Assembly: GCF_017352375.1 (NCBI RefSeq)
Contig: NZ_JAFEVR010000007.1
Span: 248,001-312,000, forward strand
From: Mycolicibacterium sp. S2-37
Lineage (GTDB): Bacteria > Actinomycetota > Actinomycetes > Mycobacteriales > Mycobacteriaceae
DNA length: 64,000 nucleotides
Direction: 5' to 3'
Below, piece by piece: positions 52,772 to 61,831 of the stretch. How positions within the stretch are numbered: position 1 is the first letter of the stretch; every line of letters begins with the position of its first letter. The notes beneath the pieces are model-generated. The model worked only from the letters and a program-made list of their open reading frames with translations, was not told where the DNA came from and did not search any database. Made by a program: the position numbers and the translations under genes.

Positions 52772-53824
52772 GTGAAGGTCAGAAACACCCTGCGTGCCGC
52801 TGCGGCGGCGGCACTGACGATCTCGGTCGTCGCCGCGTGCGGCGGATCGGGCGGCACCGAGGCCGGCGACGGTCAGGTCATCCGGTTCGCCTTCGCGCCC
52901 GACCCCGTATGGGATCTTCTGTCGGACTCCGGCGAGCTGGCCAAGTGGCAGGACGAGAACGACATCCGCATCGAAACCAGCACCACGTGGGACGAGTTCA
53001 CCTACTTCGCGGGCGGTCACGGCGACATCGTCTCGATGTCGACCCAGGAGACGCCGGTCCTCGAGATGCAGACCGGCATCAAGACGGTGACGTTCGGCAA
53101 GTACAACTATCAGCGCGTGCCGCTGCTCAAGCGCGCCGGCGATCCGTACGAGACACTCGAGGACATCCCGAAGGGATCCAAGATCTGTGTGTCGGGACCC
53201 ACGTCGAACACCGCGTTCTGGACGGTGCTGGCCAAGCAGATGCACGACCTGGACTACCGGGTCGGTGGCGGGGATTTCCAGCTGATCGTCAACGACCACT
53301 TCGTCAACCCCACCAACCTGCTGCGCGGTGACTGCGAGGCCGCCGCGGTGATCCCGGAAGCGGCCGTTCCACAGCTGCGTAAGGGCGAACTGGAGATCAT
53401 GTACGGCGGCCGGCTGCCCTTCCAGCTCTACAAGGAGTTCGCGCCGGACAGCGACAACAAGCTGCACGTGGTCGGCAACACGTTCACCGCCACCGAGGAG
53501 TGGTACAACGCTCATCCCGACCTCGCGGAGAAGTTCCTCGAACTGTGGCAGCACGGGGTCGAGATGTTCCAGGCGCAGAAGGCCGACGTGATCCGCAAGT
53601 ACCCGCAGCACTTCTCGGTCGAGTCGGAAGAGGACATCAACTACATGATCGAGTTCATGTCCGGCGACAACGACTGGTTCGTCGACAAGGTGGCGCTCGA
53701 GCCCGACTGGATTCCGGTCGAGACCGAGATCTGGAACCTCATGAAGAACCTGAACCCCGAGAACGCCAACTACCTGCCGGCCGACGCGCCGTCGCCTCGC
53801 TTCGAGGCCGTCAAGACCTCATGA
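52772..53824 (+). CDS. ABC transporter substrate-binding lipoprotein, SsuA/TauA-like
   Basis: A 350-residue lipoprotein with a signal peptide ending in the lipobox VVAAC-G (lipidated Cys near residue 22). Its mature part resembles SsuA/THI5-type binding proteins for sulfonates, nitrate or pyrimidine-like compounds (VSGPTSNTAFWTVLAKQ; NPTNLLRGDCEAAAVIPEAAVPQL). GTG 52772 is used because GGAGGG lies 8 nt upstream and the signal peptide starts there. It is the first gene of a four-gene importer operon. Ligand identity cannot be read from sequence. Confidence 0.88.
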   Translation: MKVRNTLRAAAAAALTISVVAACGGSGGTEAGDGQVIRFAFAPDPVWDLLSDSGELAKWQDENDIRIETSTTWDEFTYFAGGHGDIVSMSTQETPVLEMQTGIKTVTFGKYNYQRVPLLKRAGDPYETLEDIPKGSKICVSGPTSNTAFWTVLAKQMHDLDYRVGGGDFQLIVNDHFVNPTNLLRGDCEAAAVIPEAAVPQLRKGELEIMYGGRLPFQLYKEFAPDSDNKLHVVGNTFTATEEWYNAHPDLAEKFLELWQHGVEMFQAQKADVIRKYPQHFSVESEEDINYMIEFMSGDNDWFVDKVALEPDWIPVETEIWNLMKNLNPENANYLPADAPSPRFEAVKTS

Positions 53825-53891
53825 TCCCGCAGCCGGGGCCAGCCCGCACCGGTGGCCCCGGTACCCATCCCCTGTGAAACGAGAGGCGACA

Positions 53892-54731
53892 GTGTCCACG
53901 ACGTTGGAGTCACCACCCAAGACGCCTACGCGGACGAGCGAAGAAGACATCGTCCGCGCGGCCAAACGCAAAGACAGAATGACCACATGGGGCTGGCGCA
54001 TCGCCGGTTACGTGTTCTTCCTGGGGATCTGGGAGCTGGCCTCCGGGAATCTGATGGATGAGCGTCTGCTCCCTGGTCCATCCACGGTGTTCGAGACCTT
54101 CGGCAGGTTGTGGTCCTCGGGTGAAGTGCCCGGCGCTTTCGCCACGACACTGACCCGCATCGCCATCGGTTTCACGATCGCATTCTTCGTCGGGATCGGT
54201 ATCGGCATCCTGATGCAGAACCGCTTCCTCAACGGATTCTTCCGCGACGCCGTGACCATCGGCGTCACGACACCCGGCCTGATCTGGGCGTTGTTGACCG
54301 CCATCATCTTCGGCAACCGAACGGCAGGCCCGATCATCGCGATCGTGCTGACCACGTTCGCCATCATCACCGTCAACGTCTCCGAGGGCATCAAGTCGAT
54401 ACCCAAAGATCTCAACGATATGGCGAAGTCGTTCGACGTCAGCGTTGTCAACCGCAACCGGCACATCGTCATCCCGCACCTCGCGCCGTTCACCTTCACC
54501 GCCGTGAGGTTCGGTTTCTCGATCGCGTGGAAGGTGACCGTGCTGACCGAGGTGTTCTCGGCCTCTCAGGGCATCGGCTTCGAGATGCGCACTGCAACAC
54601 AGCTTTTCCGGCTCGACGAGTTCCTGACCTGGATTCTGGCGTTCTACTTCGTCGCGCTGTTCCTCGATAAAGTGGTCCTGGAAACCATCGAACGCCGGTT
54701 CTTCTCCTGGAGAGGCGAGCTCAAGTCATGA
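53892..54731 (+). CDS. ABC transporter permease, SsuC-like
   Basis: A 279-residue BPD-type inner-membrane permease with about six helices (RIAGYVFFLGIWELASG; RIAIGFTIAFFVGIGIGILM; PGLIWALLTAIIFG). The cytoplasmic EAA-like loop is KDLNDMAKSFDVSVVNRNRHIVIPHLAPF. A GTG at 53892 begins MSTTLESPPK; another at 53874 adds six residues. It overlaps the second permease by 4 nt. Two different permeases suggest a heterodimeric channel. Confidence 0.88.
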   Translation: MSTTLESPPKTPTRTSEEDIVRAAKRKDRMTTWGWRIAGYVFFLGIWELASGNLMDERLLPGPSTVFETFGRLWSSGEVPGAFATTLTRIAIGFTIAFFVGIGIGILMQNRFLNGFFRDAVTIGVTTPGLIWALLTAIIFGNRTAGPIIAIVLTTFAIITVNVSEGIKSIPKDLNDMAKSFDVSVVNRNRHIVIPHLAPFTFTAVRFGFSIAWKVTVLTEVFSASQGIGFEMRTATQLFRLDEFLTWILAFYFVALFLDKVVLETIERRFFSWRGELKS

Positions 54732-55780
54732 GTGTCCTTGATTCCACCCGCGTTTCGAAACACCTCGGTCCGCCGCCACCGTCGGCGGTGGCGAAGGCCT
54801 GGCGCAGGCTGACCCGCAGCTCGATGACAGGACGCATCCTGTTTCCGCTGACCTGCCTGGTGTTCTGGCTGCTGGCCATCAAGCTGGTCACCGCCATCTG
54901 GCCGTTCTCGGTCGATGTGCTGCCCACCCCGGGTCAGGTGTTCGGCTTCATGGCCGACGAGTTGCGCGGGGACACCCTGGCCCCGCACAACATGTACGTC
55001 ACGTTCGGCATCTCGTTGCAGCGCCTGGCCCTCGGCATGGTGATCGCACTGATCATCGGCACCATCATCGGTATCGGCATGGGTCTGTCCAGAGCGGTCG
55101 ACGCCTTCTTCAACGACTGGGTGGTGGCCATCCTGGCGATGCCGAACCTGGCCTGGGCGTTGTTCTGCAGCCTGGCCTTCGGTTTCGGTGATCTGGGGCC
55201 CGTCATCACCGTGGTGCTCACGGGTGTTCCCTTCGTGATCATCAACGTCCGCGAGGGCGTGCGGAACACCCCCACCGATCTCTTCGACATGGCGCGGGCA
55301 TTCGACGTGCCGCGCAAGCGCGTCATTCGGCAGGTACTGATCCCGTCGTTGATGCCGTTCCTCTTCGCCGCTGCGCGCTACTGCTTCGCGCTGGGCTGGA
55401 AGGGCCTCGTGGTCGCCGAAGTGTTCGGCGGCCAGGACGGGGCCGGCTGGACCATCAAGTTCTGGTATGACGCGCACCGTGCCTACGGCGTGATCGGCTA
55501 CGCACTCCTGTTCGTGGTGTTCGCGTTGATCTTCGAGAAGTTCATGTTCGACCAACTGTCCAAGCACCTCTTCAAGTGGCGGCCCTCCGCCGATGTCGAG
55601 GTCGTCGAAGAACGTTTCGACGGGCCTTCGAAGGCCGCAGTCAAGGCCGCCGGGGCCGCGGGCTCAGCCACCGGTGCGGCGCTGGGCAGCATCACCCTGG
55701 CCACCGAAGGTCCGAAAGCGCTGCCGGACCAGATAACCGACCCCGACCCACTCGAACCCCGAAGGAATGATCATGGCTGA
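54728..55780 (+). CDS. ABC transporter permease, SsuC-like (second)
   Basis: A 350-residue permease paralogous to its neighbour. It has helices at about residues 35-60 and 95-300, the EAA loop DLFDMARAFDVPRKRVIRQVLIPSLMPF, and an unusual C-terminal extension of about 60 residues rich in Ala, Gly and acidic residues (AAVKAAGAAGSATGAALGSI) beyond the last helix. The extension is not needed for the transporter fold. It overlaps the ATPase gene by 8 nt. Confidence 0.87.
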   Translation: MSVLDSTRVSKHLGPPPPSAVAKAWRRLTRSSMTGRILFPLTCLVFWLLAIKLVTAIWPFSVDVLPTPGQVFGFMADELRGDTLAPHNMYVTFGISLQRLALGMVIALIIGTIIGIGMGLSRAVDAFFNDWVVAILAMPNLAWALFCSLAFGFGDLGPVITVVLTGVPFVIINVREGVRNTPTDLFDMARAFDVPRKRVIRQVLIPSLMPFLFAAARYCFALGWKGLVVAEVFGGQDGAGWTIKFWYDAHRAYGVIGYALLFVVFALIFEKFMFDQLSKHLFKWRPSADVEVVEERFDGPSKAAVKAAGAAGSATGAALGSITLATEGPKALPDQITDPDPLEPRRNDHG

Positions 55781-56516
55781 CATCGTCGTCTCTGAACTAC
55801 ACAAAGAATTCGGCCTCGGCGCCGACAAGGTCATCGCACTCGAGAACGTCAACCTGCAGATCAGCGGGCACGCCTTCGTTTCCATCGTGGGCGCCTCCGG
55901 GTGTGGCAAGTCGACGCTACTGAACATCCTCAGTGGCATCGACGCCCCGACCAGCGGCCGGGTGAGCATCACGCAGAACGGCAAGCCCGCCCGCGCCGGC
56001 TACGTCTTCCAGGCGGCGCGGCTGCTGCCGTGGCGGTCGGTGATGGACAACATGCTCTTCGTGCAGAAGGACAAATCCGAGAGAACCCGCCAGCGCTGCC
56101 AGCACTACCTGGAGATGGTGCAGCTCGGTGACAAGGGTGACAAGTACCCGGGGGAACTGTCCGGTGGTATGCAGCAGCGTGTCGGCATCGCCCGCGCCTT
56201 CGCGACGGAACCTGACGTGCTCTTCATGGACGAGCCGTTCAGTCACCTCGACGCCATCACCTCCCGCACGCTGCGTGCCGAGCTGCACACCATCTGGGCC
56301 TCGACCGGTAAGACCGTGGTTTTCGTGACGCATGACGTCGGCGAGGCCGTGGAGTTGTCCGATCGAATCCTGGTGTTCGCCAAGGGCGGCCGACTGGCCG
56401 ACGACATCAAACTCACGCTGCCCTTCCCGCGTGACGTCGCCGACGCCGATGTGGCCCTCAAGAAAGCCGAGGTGTTCAAGACGTTCGAGAACATCGGGGC
56501 GCTGGCCGTCTCCTAG
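55773..56516 (+). CDS. ABC transporter ATP-binding protein, SsuB-like
   Basis: A 247-residue ATPase. Walker A is VGASGCGKSTLLNILSG, the Q-loop is in VFQAARLLPW, the ABC signature is LSGGMQQRVGIARAF, Walker B is VLFMDEPFSHLDA and the H-loop is VVFVTHDVGEAVELSDRI. ATG 55773 is chosen because GAAGGA lies 6 nt before it; ATG 55767 is too close to that site. It closes the importer operon and is followed by a strong terminator hairpin. Confidence 0.93.
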   Translation: MADIVVSELHKEFGLGADKVIALENVNLQISGHAFVSIVGASGCGKSTLLNILSGIDAPTSGRVSITQNGKPARAGYVFQAARLLPWRSVMDNMLFVQKDKSERTRQRCQHYLEMVQLGDKGDKYPGELSGGMQQRVGIARAFATEPDVLFMDEPFSHLDAITSRTLRAELHTIWASTGKTVVFVTHDVGEAVELSDRILVFAKGGRLADDIKLTLPFPRDVADADVALKKAEVFKTFENIGALAVS

Positions 56517-56528
56517 CGCCCGAAGGTC

Positions 56529-56569
56529 GAGAAATGCGCGGCATCTCGCGGAGATGTCGCGCATTTCTT
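56529..56569. terminator. bidirectional terminator hairpin
   Basis: A 17-bp stem pairs 56531-56547 with 56551-56567 (one G-U pair) around a 3-nt GCG loop, extendable by two more pairs. T-rich TTCTTCATCTT follows on the plus strand and A-rich sequence precedes it, so it can terminate both the importer operon and the convergent six-gene operon. It is one of the clearest intrinsic-type terminators in the window. Confidence 0.85.
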
Positions 56570-56590
56570 CATCTTGGCCGCGCCCGGCGG

Positions 56591-57463
56591 CTAGGCGCAG
56601 GGATTGGTCAGCGTCCCCAGCCCGTCGATGGTGACCGCCATGACGTCGCCCGGGGCCAGAAATCGCGGCGGGGTGAATCCGAGACCGACTCCCACCGGGG
56701 TGCCGGTGGCGATGACGTCACCGGGCTCGAGCATGACGGCGGTCGAGATGGCCGCAATCAGTCGGGGGATGCCGAAGATGAGGTCTTTGACGTAAACGTC
56801 CTGCCGCAGTTCGCCGTTGACCCGTGTCTGCAGGCGCAGCGCGCCGACGTCGGCGACCTCGTCGGCCGTGACGAGGAACGGGCCCATCGGGCAGTAGGTG
56901 TGCGCGCTCTTGCCGATGAAGAACTGCACATGCTTGCGCTGCAGGTGGCGGATCGTAACGTCGTTGACGATGGTGTAGCCGTAGACGTGGTCGAAGGCGT
57001 CCGCCTCGCGGACGTGTCGCCCGGCGCGGCCGATCACCACGGCCAGCTCCCCCTCGTAGTCGCTGGTGCCGGTCGGGTCACTGCTGACGGCCACCGGATC
57101 GCCCGGGTCGGACAGTGACGACAGTGCCTTGGTGAAGATCACCGGTTCGTCGGGGACCACCTGCTTCTGCGATGCGTCGAAGCCGCTGCCCGCGAACTCC
57201 GCGGCATGCTCGAAGTAGTTCTTGCCAACGCACATCACGTTGTTGCGGGGCCGGACCGGCACCGCCAGGCGCACGTCGGCCAGCGCGGTCCGCGGGGCGG
57301 TGGCCACGAGATCGGCGGCGCGCCGGATGCCGTCCTCCCCGAGGGCGATGAAGTCGACCATGGTCGTCGGGAGTCCGGGATCGAACGACAGCGGAATGAT
57401 CTCCTCACCGGCGACGACGCCGAGGGCGGTGGCCCCGGAGCGGTGAAAGGTGGCCAGCTTCAT
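56591..57463 (-). CDS. fumarylacetoacetate hydrolase family protein
   Basis: A 290-residue FAH-superfamily enzyme. An N-terminal domain of about 75 residues precedes the catalytic domain with VMCVGKNYFEHAAEF, PVIFTKALSSLSDPGDPVAV, the metal-binding GTSDYEGELAVVIGRAGRHV (Glu-x-Glu), NDVTIRHLQRKHVQFFIGKSAHTYCPMGPFLV and GDVIATGTPVGVGLGFTPPRFLAPGD. Members hydrolyse or decarboxylate 2-oxo or fumarylpyruvate-type ring-fission products. It is the last gene of the six-gene minus operon, overlapping its neighbour by 4 nt. Confidence 0.9.
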   Translation of the reverse strand: MKLATFHRSGATALGVVAGEEIIPLSFDPGLPTTMVDFIALGEDGIRRAADLVATAPRTALADVRLAVPVRPRNNVMCVGKNYFEHAAEFAGSGFDASQKQVVPDEPVIFTKALSSLSDPGDPVAVSSDPTGTSDYEGELAVVIGRAGRHVREADAFDHVYGYTIVNDVTIRHLQRKHVQFFIGKSAHTYCPMGPFLVTADEVADVGALRLQTRVNGELRQDVYVKDLIFGIPRLIAAISTAVMLEPGDVIATGTPVGVGLGFTPPRFLAPGDVMAVTIDGLGTLTNPCA

Positions 57464-58515
57464 ACATCCTCCTCTGCCGATAGCGGTCCCACGCCAAGTT
57501 CGCGGCCGATACGGCCGAGGTCGTCGACCAACACCGGCGGTAGTTCGACTCCGAAACGGTCGTTGTCCCGGCGGGTGCGCGCCGACGCGTCGCCCGGCAG
57601 CCGCACCGGCCCGCCGTCCACGGTGCCCGAGTCGCGCAGCGCCTCGAGGTGACCGCTCAGATCGGCGAGCACCTCGTCGCGCGGGCGGAAGAGGTCGGGT
57701 CGCAGGACCAGGATCGATTGGCCGGTGTTGGTGGGGGTGACGGCATCGCGGCGGTGGTCGACGACCTCGGAGCCGAACGCCGCGCCGTTGAGGACACCCG
57801 CGAGCAGACCGATCGCGATCGCCAGGCCGGCACCCTTGTATCCGCCCATCGGAAGGAGGAAGCCCTCGTGCGCCCGGGTGGGGTCGGTGATCGGATTGCC
57901 CGCCGCGTCGGCCACCCAGCCGGCGGGCATCTGCCGGCCGCTCTGCGCGGCGACCTTGATGGTGCCGTGCGAGGCCGCGGTGGTGGCGATGTCGAGCACG
58001 AACGGATGGGGTTGCGCGGGAACGGCGATCGCCAAGGGGTTCGTGCCGAGGAGCGGATTCGTCCCGCCCCACGGGGGCATCGCGTTGGCGTTGGCCACGG
58101 CGAGGTAGATCCCCACGTATCCGGCGTCTGCGGCCATCTGCGCGTAGATCCCGGCGGCGCCGGCGTGGTTCGAGTGCACGGTGCCCACCCAGGCCACCCC
58201 CGCATCGCGGGCCTTACCGATCGCGAGTTCGGTGGCGCGCGTCATCACCACCTGGCCGAGTCCGTTGTCTCCGTCGACCAGTGCCGATACCGGCGTCTCA
58301 TGACGTATCGCGACCTCGGCCCGGACGTTCACTCCGCCTGCGGTGATCCGCTCCACGTAGGACGGCAGCCGGATCAGGCCGTGCCCTGTGCGACCGCGGA
58401 CGTCCGCCTCGACCAGCCTGTCCGCGGTCACCCTCGCGTGATCGGCCGCCACCTCGCAGGCGCGCAGGACGTCGGCCGCGAACGAGGCGAGCACCGGCGC
58501 GCGGTAACGGGTCAC
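57460..58515 (-). CDS. malate/L-lactate dehydrogenase-family (Ldh2) oxidoreductase
   Basis: A 351-residue protein of the Ldh_2/YiaK family, which uses NAD(P) to reduce 2-oxo or 2,3-diketo acids. Motifs are DVRGRTGHGLIRLPSYVERI, ALVDGDNGLGQVVMTRATELAI, VGTVHSNHAGAAGIYAQMAADAGYVGIYLAVANANAMPPWGGTNPLLGTNPLAIAVP and LPMGGYKGAGLAIAIGLLAGVLNGAAFG. A GTG at 58513-58515 begins TRYRAPVLASF; the longer frame is an antisense shadow. It overlaps the amidohydrolase (upstream) and FAH (downstream) genes by 4 nt each. Confidence 0.9.
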   Translation of the reverse strand: MTRYRAPVLASFAADVLRACEVAADHARVTADRLVEADVRGRTGHGLIRLPSYVERITAGGVNVRAEVAIRHETPVSALVDGDNGLGQVVMTRATELAIGKARDAGVAWVGTVHSNHAGAAGIYAQMAADAGYVGIYLAVANANAMPPWGGTNPLLGTNPLAIAVPAQPHPFVLDIATTAASHGTIKVAAQSGRQMPAGWVADAAGNPITDPTRAHEGFLLPMGGYKGAGLAIAIGLLAGVLNGAAFGSEVVDHRRDAVTPTNTGQSILVLRPDLFRPRDEVLADLSGHLEALRDSGTVDGGPVRLPGDASARTRRDNDRFGVELPPVLVDDLGRIGRELGVGPLSAEEDV

Positions 58516-59591
58516 GTTCTTACCGCGTCGATTCCGAAGAGGGCGGCCGCGTTCCCGCCGAGGATCAGGTCGCGCTCCGCCTCCGACACCGCGACGTCGG
58601 CCAGGAATCCGACCGGGTCGACCGTGCCCATGTCGAACGGGTAGTCGGTTCCCATCAGCACGTGGTCGGCGCCGAGGGTGGCCACCAGGTGCTCCACCAT
58701 GCCTGGGTCGAATACGTTGGTGTCGACATAGATTCGGCGCAGCACCTCGCTGGGAGGGACGTCGAGGTGGTGCCGGAGCTCGGGCCGCACCCGCCACGCG
58801 TGGTCGGTGCGTGCCACGTAGAACGGCAGGTACCCACCGCCGTGCACGACGAGCAGACGCAGTTCGGGGTGCCGGTTCCAGACACCGCCGAGAATCATCC
58901 TGGTGACGGCGAGCGTGGACGCCAGCGGCATGCACATGACGTTGACGAGGTAGTAGTCGGAGAAGCGCTGGCCGTGCGTGAAACCCTGGGGGTGCAGGAT
59001 CACCGTCATGCCCAGTTCGGCAACGGTCTCCCACACCGCATCGAACCGGCGGTCGTCGAGGTCCTTGCCCAGCACGTCGGCGCTGATCTGCACACCGCGG
59101 AAACCGAAGTCCCGGTGGGCCTCCCGCAGCACCTCGACAGCCAGCGGTGGGGACTCCATCGGCACGTTGGCGACGGCGGCGAAACGGTGGGGCCACCTGG
59201 CGACCACCTCGGCGAACCGTTCGTGTTGTATCCGGTTGGCGCGCACCGCCTCCTCGGCCGGTAACCAGTAGAAGTACTCGGTCGGCGGCACGGACAGCAC
59301 CTGGACGTCCACGCCCTGGGCGTCCATGTCCGCCAGTCGCTGCTCGGCGTCCTCGAACTGCGCGGTGTTGCGCTCACTGGCCCGGTATTCGGCGTTGTAG
59401 CGCATCGTCTCCGGTGACGAGTACAGCTGACGGGGCTCGAACTCCGCCTTGAAGAAGGGTTTGGCCAGCGCGGCGGCCGGCTTCACCGACAGGTGGGTGT
59501 GCGCGTCGACGCACAACCCGCGCGGTTTGGCCGCGCGCGACGGTTCGATCCGCGGGGCGAGTTCCGGCCACCAGGGGGCCGGGGCGGTCAC
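58512..59591 (-). CDS. ACMSD-like amidohydrolase family protein
   Basis: A 359-residue TIM-barrel metal enzyme of the amidohydrolase_2 family. The metal His pair is CVDAHTHLSV, then LGMTVILHPQGFTHG, the His of LRLLVVHGGGYLPFYVARTDHAWRVRP, and the Asp in MGTDYPFDMGTVDPVGFLAD. This family includes aminocarboxymuconate-semialdehyde decarboxylase, gamma-resorcylate decarboxylase and oxalomesaconate hydratase, all acting on aromatic acids or ring-fission products. The start is GTG at 59589-59591, overlapping the Gfo/Idh gene by 4 nt. It is paralogous to the gene at 61828. Confidence 0.87.
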   Translation of the reverse strand: MTAPAPWWPELAPRIEPSRAAKPRGLCVDAHTHLSVKPAAALAKPFFKAEFEPRQLYSSPETMRYNAEYRASERNTAQFEDAEQRLADMDAQGVDVQVLSVPPTEYFYWLPAEEAVRANRIQHERFAEVVARWPHRFAAVANVPMESPPLAVEVLREAHRDFGFRGVQISADVLGKDLDDRRFDAVWETVAELGMTVILHPQGFTHGQRFSDYYLVNVMCMPLASTLAVTRMILGGVWNRHPELRLLVVHGGGYLPFYVARTDHAWRVRPELRHHLDVPPSEVLRRIYVDTNVFDPGMVEHLVATLGADHVLMGTDYPFDMGTVDPVGFLADVAVSEAERDLILGGNAAALFGIDAVRT

Positions 59592-60667
59592 GAGCCGCTC
59601 AGCGCAGGTTGGCCCAGGGCCTCGTCGACGTCCGCCCGCGACAGGGGGAGTTCGACCACCTGATTGCGTTCGGCCGACAGGTCGGCCGCGATGTAGACCT
59701 CCATCGTGACGCGGGCCAGACGTGCATCGACCATGACGGGGCGGTCGTATGCAACGGCCTCGATGAAGTGGGTGGTCTCCCGCTCCATCGGACCGGCGTA
59801 GACGTGGTCGACGAATTCGCCGGGCATGGTGGACAACGGGAATCGCACGCCGTCGGAAACGGTGTTGAGCACGATGTCGCGGTGGCTGGCGTCCGCGAGA
59901 ATCGCACCCTCGGTGCCGATCACCTCCATCCAGGTCGTCGAGGCATTGGGGTAGCCGGGCGGAAGCGACATCCCGGCCCCCACCGTGACCACGACGCCGT
60001 CATCCATGGTGACGACGAGGTATTGCGTGTCCGGCGCGCCGAGTGTTTCCCTGCGCACGCCCCAGGCGTTCTGCGAGTAGACGCGCACGGGCCTGCGCGG
60101 TTCGAGGCACCAGAACGCGAAGTCGAGGTCGTGGGTGGCCTCCATCGCCGCGGGCGACAGCTTCGTGCGCGAGGAGATCTTCGCGCCCAGTGAGCGGGTG
60201 ATGTGCCGTGACAGCAGAATGCTGCTGACGTCGCCGAGCGTGCCGGAGTCGATGGAGCGCTTGATCATCGCCTGCTTGGCGTTGAACCTCTGCGAGTAGC
60301 CGACGGTCAGTTTCAGCCCGCGGCTTTCGGCGATGTCGATGAGTTCGTCAGCCTCGTCGAGGGTCAGCGCGATCGGCTTCTCGAGCAGGACGTGCTTACC
60401 GGCCTCGAGAGCGGCCTTGGTCATCGGGTGGTGGACGTGCTCAGGCGTCGCCGACACCACGATGGCGTCGATGTCGCGATTCTCGACCAGGTCCTCCCAC
60501 CGCGCGGTCGCGCAGGCGGGATCGGTCAGCGCGGATATCTCGGCCAGCCGTTCGGTGTTGGTCTCGGCGACGTGCAGTTCGTTGACGAGCGCGTGCCGCG
60601 ACGCCGCCACGGCGCGGATGCCGCCGCACCATCCGGTGCCGATGATGCCGAGATTGATCTGGCGCAT
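59588..60667 (-). CDS. Gfo/Idh/MocA family oxidoreductase
   Basis: A 359-residue dehydrogenase. The NAD motif is LGIIGTGWCGGIRAVAAS. The EKP motif is KHVLLEKPIALTLDEADELIDIAESRGLKLTVGYSQRFNAKQAM. The second domain contains EATHDLDFAFWCLEPRRPVRVYSQN, with the catalytic-type His. It lies 27 nt after a second dehydrogenase of the same family. In this family phthalate dihydrodiol and semialdehyde dehydrogenases are known, but the substrate is not assignable. Confidence 0.88.
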   Translation of the reverse strand: MRQINLGIIGTGWCGGIRAVAASRHALVNELHVAETNTERLAEISALTDPACATARWEDLVENRDIDAIVVSATPEHVHHPMTKAALEAGKHVLLEKPIALTLDEADELIDIAESRGLKLTVGYSQRFNAKQAMIKRSIDSGTLGDVSSILLSRHITRSLGAKISSRTKLSPAAMEATHDLDFAFWCLEPRRPVRVYSQNAWGVRRETLGAPDTQYLVVTMDDGVVVTVGAGMSLPPGYPNASTTWMEVIGTEGAILADASHRDIVLNTVSDGVRFPLSTMPGEFVDHVYAGPMERETTHFIEAVAYDRPVMVDARLARVTMEVYIAADLSAERNQVVELPLSRADVDEALGQPALSGS

Positions 60668-60694
60668 GCGTTGCGTCCCTTCGTGGTTGGGGGG

Positions 60695-61831
60695 TCAGTA
60701 GCCGAGGCCGGCGAGCAGTTCGTCCGGGTCGACCGGCAGCGCCACGGGCTTGCCGGACTTCGCGCTCAGATCCATCGCCATGGTGTTCAACAGGTTGGCG
60801 TGGCCGTCGGCCGCGGTGGCGTGCGGGGTGGCGATCCCCCGGCACACCCGCGAGTACCAGGTGGTGGTCTCCTCGCGCATCGGCCCCCACAGCATGCCGT
60901 CGGAGACGTCGCCGGGCGGATAACTGCCGACGAAGTCGACGTGCCGGGGCGCGGGTGGCTCGAAGCCGCGGCTGTTGTAGCCGGCGGGCTGACCGATCTC
61001 GGAGGCCAGAATGACGTCGCGGTGGGTGTCCTCGATGTCGATGACGCCGCGCGTGCCGACGATCCCGACCTCGAGTCCGTACACCGCCCCGGGCCACTGG
61101 GTCGGCAGCGCCCAGTTGATGTTCATGCTGAAGACGACGCCGTCATCCATGGTGAAGATGCCCGACGTGCCGTCCTTGGTGCCGATGCGGCCCAGCGTCC
61201 GGTCGGTCGAGCGGGCGTACACCTCCACCGGCTTACGGCCCTCCATGAGCCACATGCTCATGTCGAGGCTGTGCGTACCGGACACCACCATCGGCGTCAG
61301 ACCGGCCGGATCGGCGACCTTGCGCAAGGTGGCCTCGGGCACCATCCGATTCATGAAGGCCCGCGTCACCACGGTGGTGACGTCGCCGATCTGGCCGTCG
61401 CGCAGACGCTGCTTGACGGTCTGGAAGCGGCGCCGGAACCGTTGTGTGTAGCCGACGACGGCATCGACTCCAGCGGCCTCGATCGCGGCGAGCACACGGG
61501 CGGAGTCGACGGGGTTGGTGGCCAACGGTTTCTCGATGAACAGGGGGACGCCGCGTTCGACCGACTTGAGGATCGGTTCGACGTGTTCCTGCTCGTCGGT
61601 CGCGATGATGACGGCGCCGACCTCGGGACGGGCGAGCAGCTCATCGAGGTCCGTCGTCGCGAAGTCGGCGTCCGTGTCGGCCTCGAGGTTCTTCAGCGTC
61701 TGCTCGTGGACGTCGCACAGGCCGAGCCAGCCGATACCGGGATACTCGCGGGCCAGCCGCGCGCGGATCCTTCCCACGGTGCCGCAGCCGATGATGGCCA
61801 GTCCCACGGTGCCATGGGCGGTGAGGGTCAT
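60695..61831 (-). CDS. Gfo/Idh/MocA family oxidoreductase
   Basis: A 378-residue dehydrogenase paralogous to the next gene. The NAD motif is VGLAIIGCGTVGRIRARLAREYPGIGWLGLCDVHEQ. The EKP motif is VPLFIEKPLATNPVDSARVLAAIEAAGVDAVVGYTQRFRRRF. SGTHSLDMSMWLMEGRKPVEVYARSTDRTLG provides the conserved His region. Its ATG overlaps the stop of the upstream amidohydrolase gene by 4 nt, so the two are translationally coupled. Confidence 0.88.
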   Translation of the reverse strand: MTLTAHGTVGLAIIGCGTVGRIRARLAREYPGIGWLGLCDVHEQTLKNLEADTDADFATTDLDELLARPEVGAVIIATDEQEHVEPILKSVERGVPLFIEKPLATNPVDSARVLAAIEAAGVDAVVGYTQRFRRRFQTVKQRLRDGQIGDVTTVVTRAFMNRMVPEATLRKVADPAGLTPMVVSGTHSLDMSMWLMEGRKPVEVYARSTDRTLGRIGTKDGTSGIFTMDDGVVFSMNINWALPTQWPGAVYGLEVGIVGTRGVIDIEDTHRDVILASEIGQPAGYNSRGFEPPAPRHVDFVGSYPPGDVSDGMLWGPMREETTTWYSRVCRGIATPHATAADGHANLLNTMAMDLSAKSGKPVALPVDPDELLAGLGY

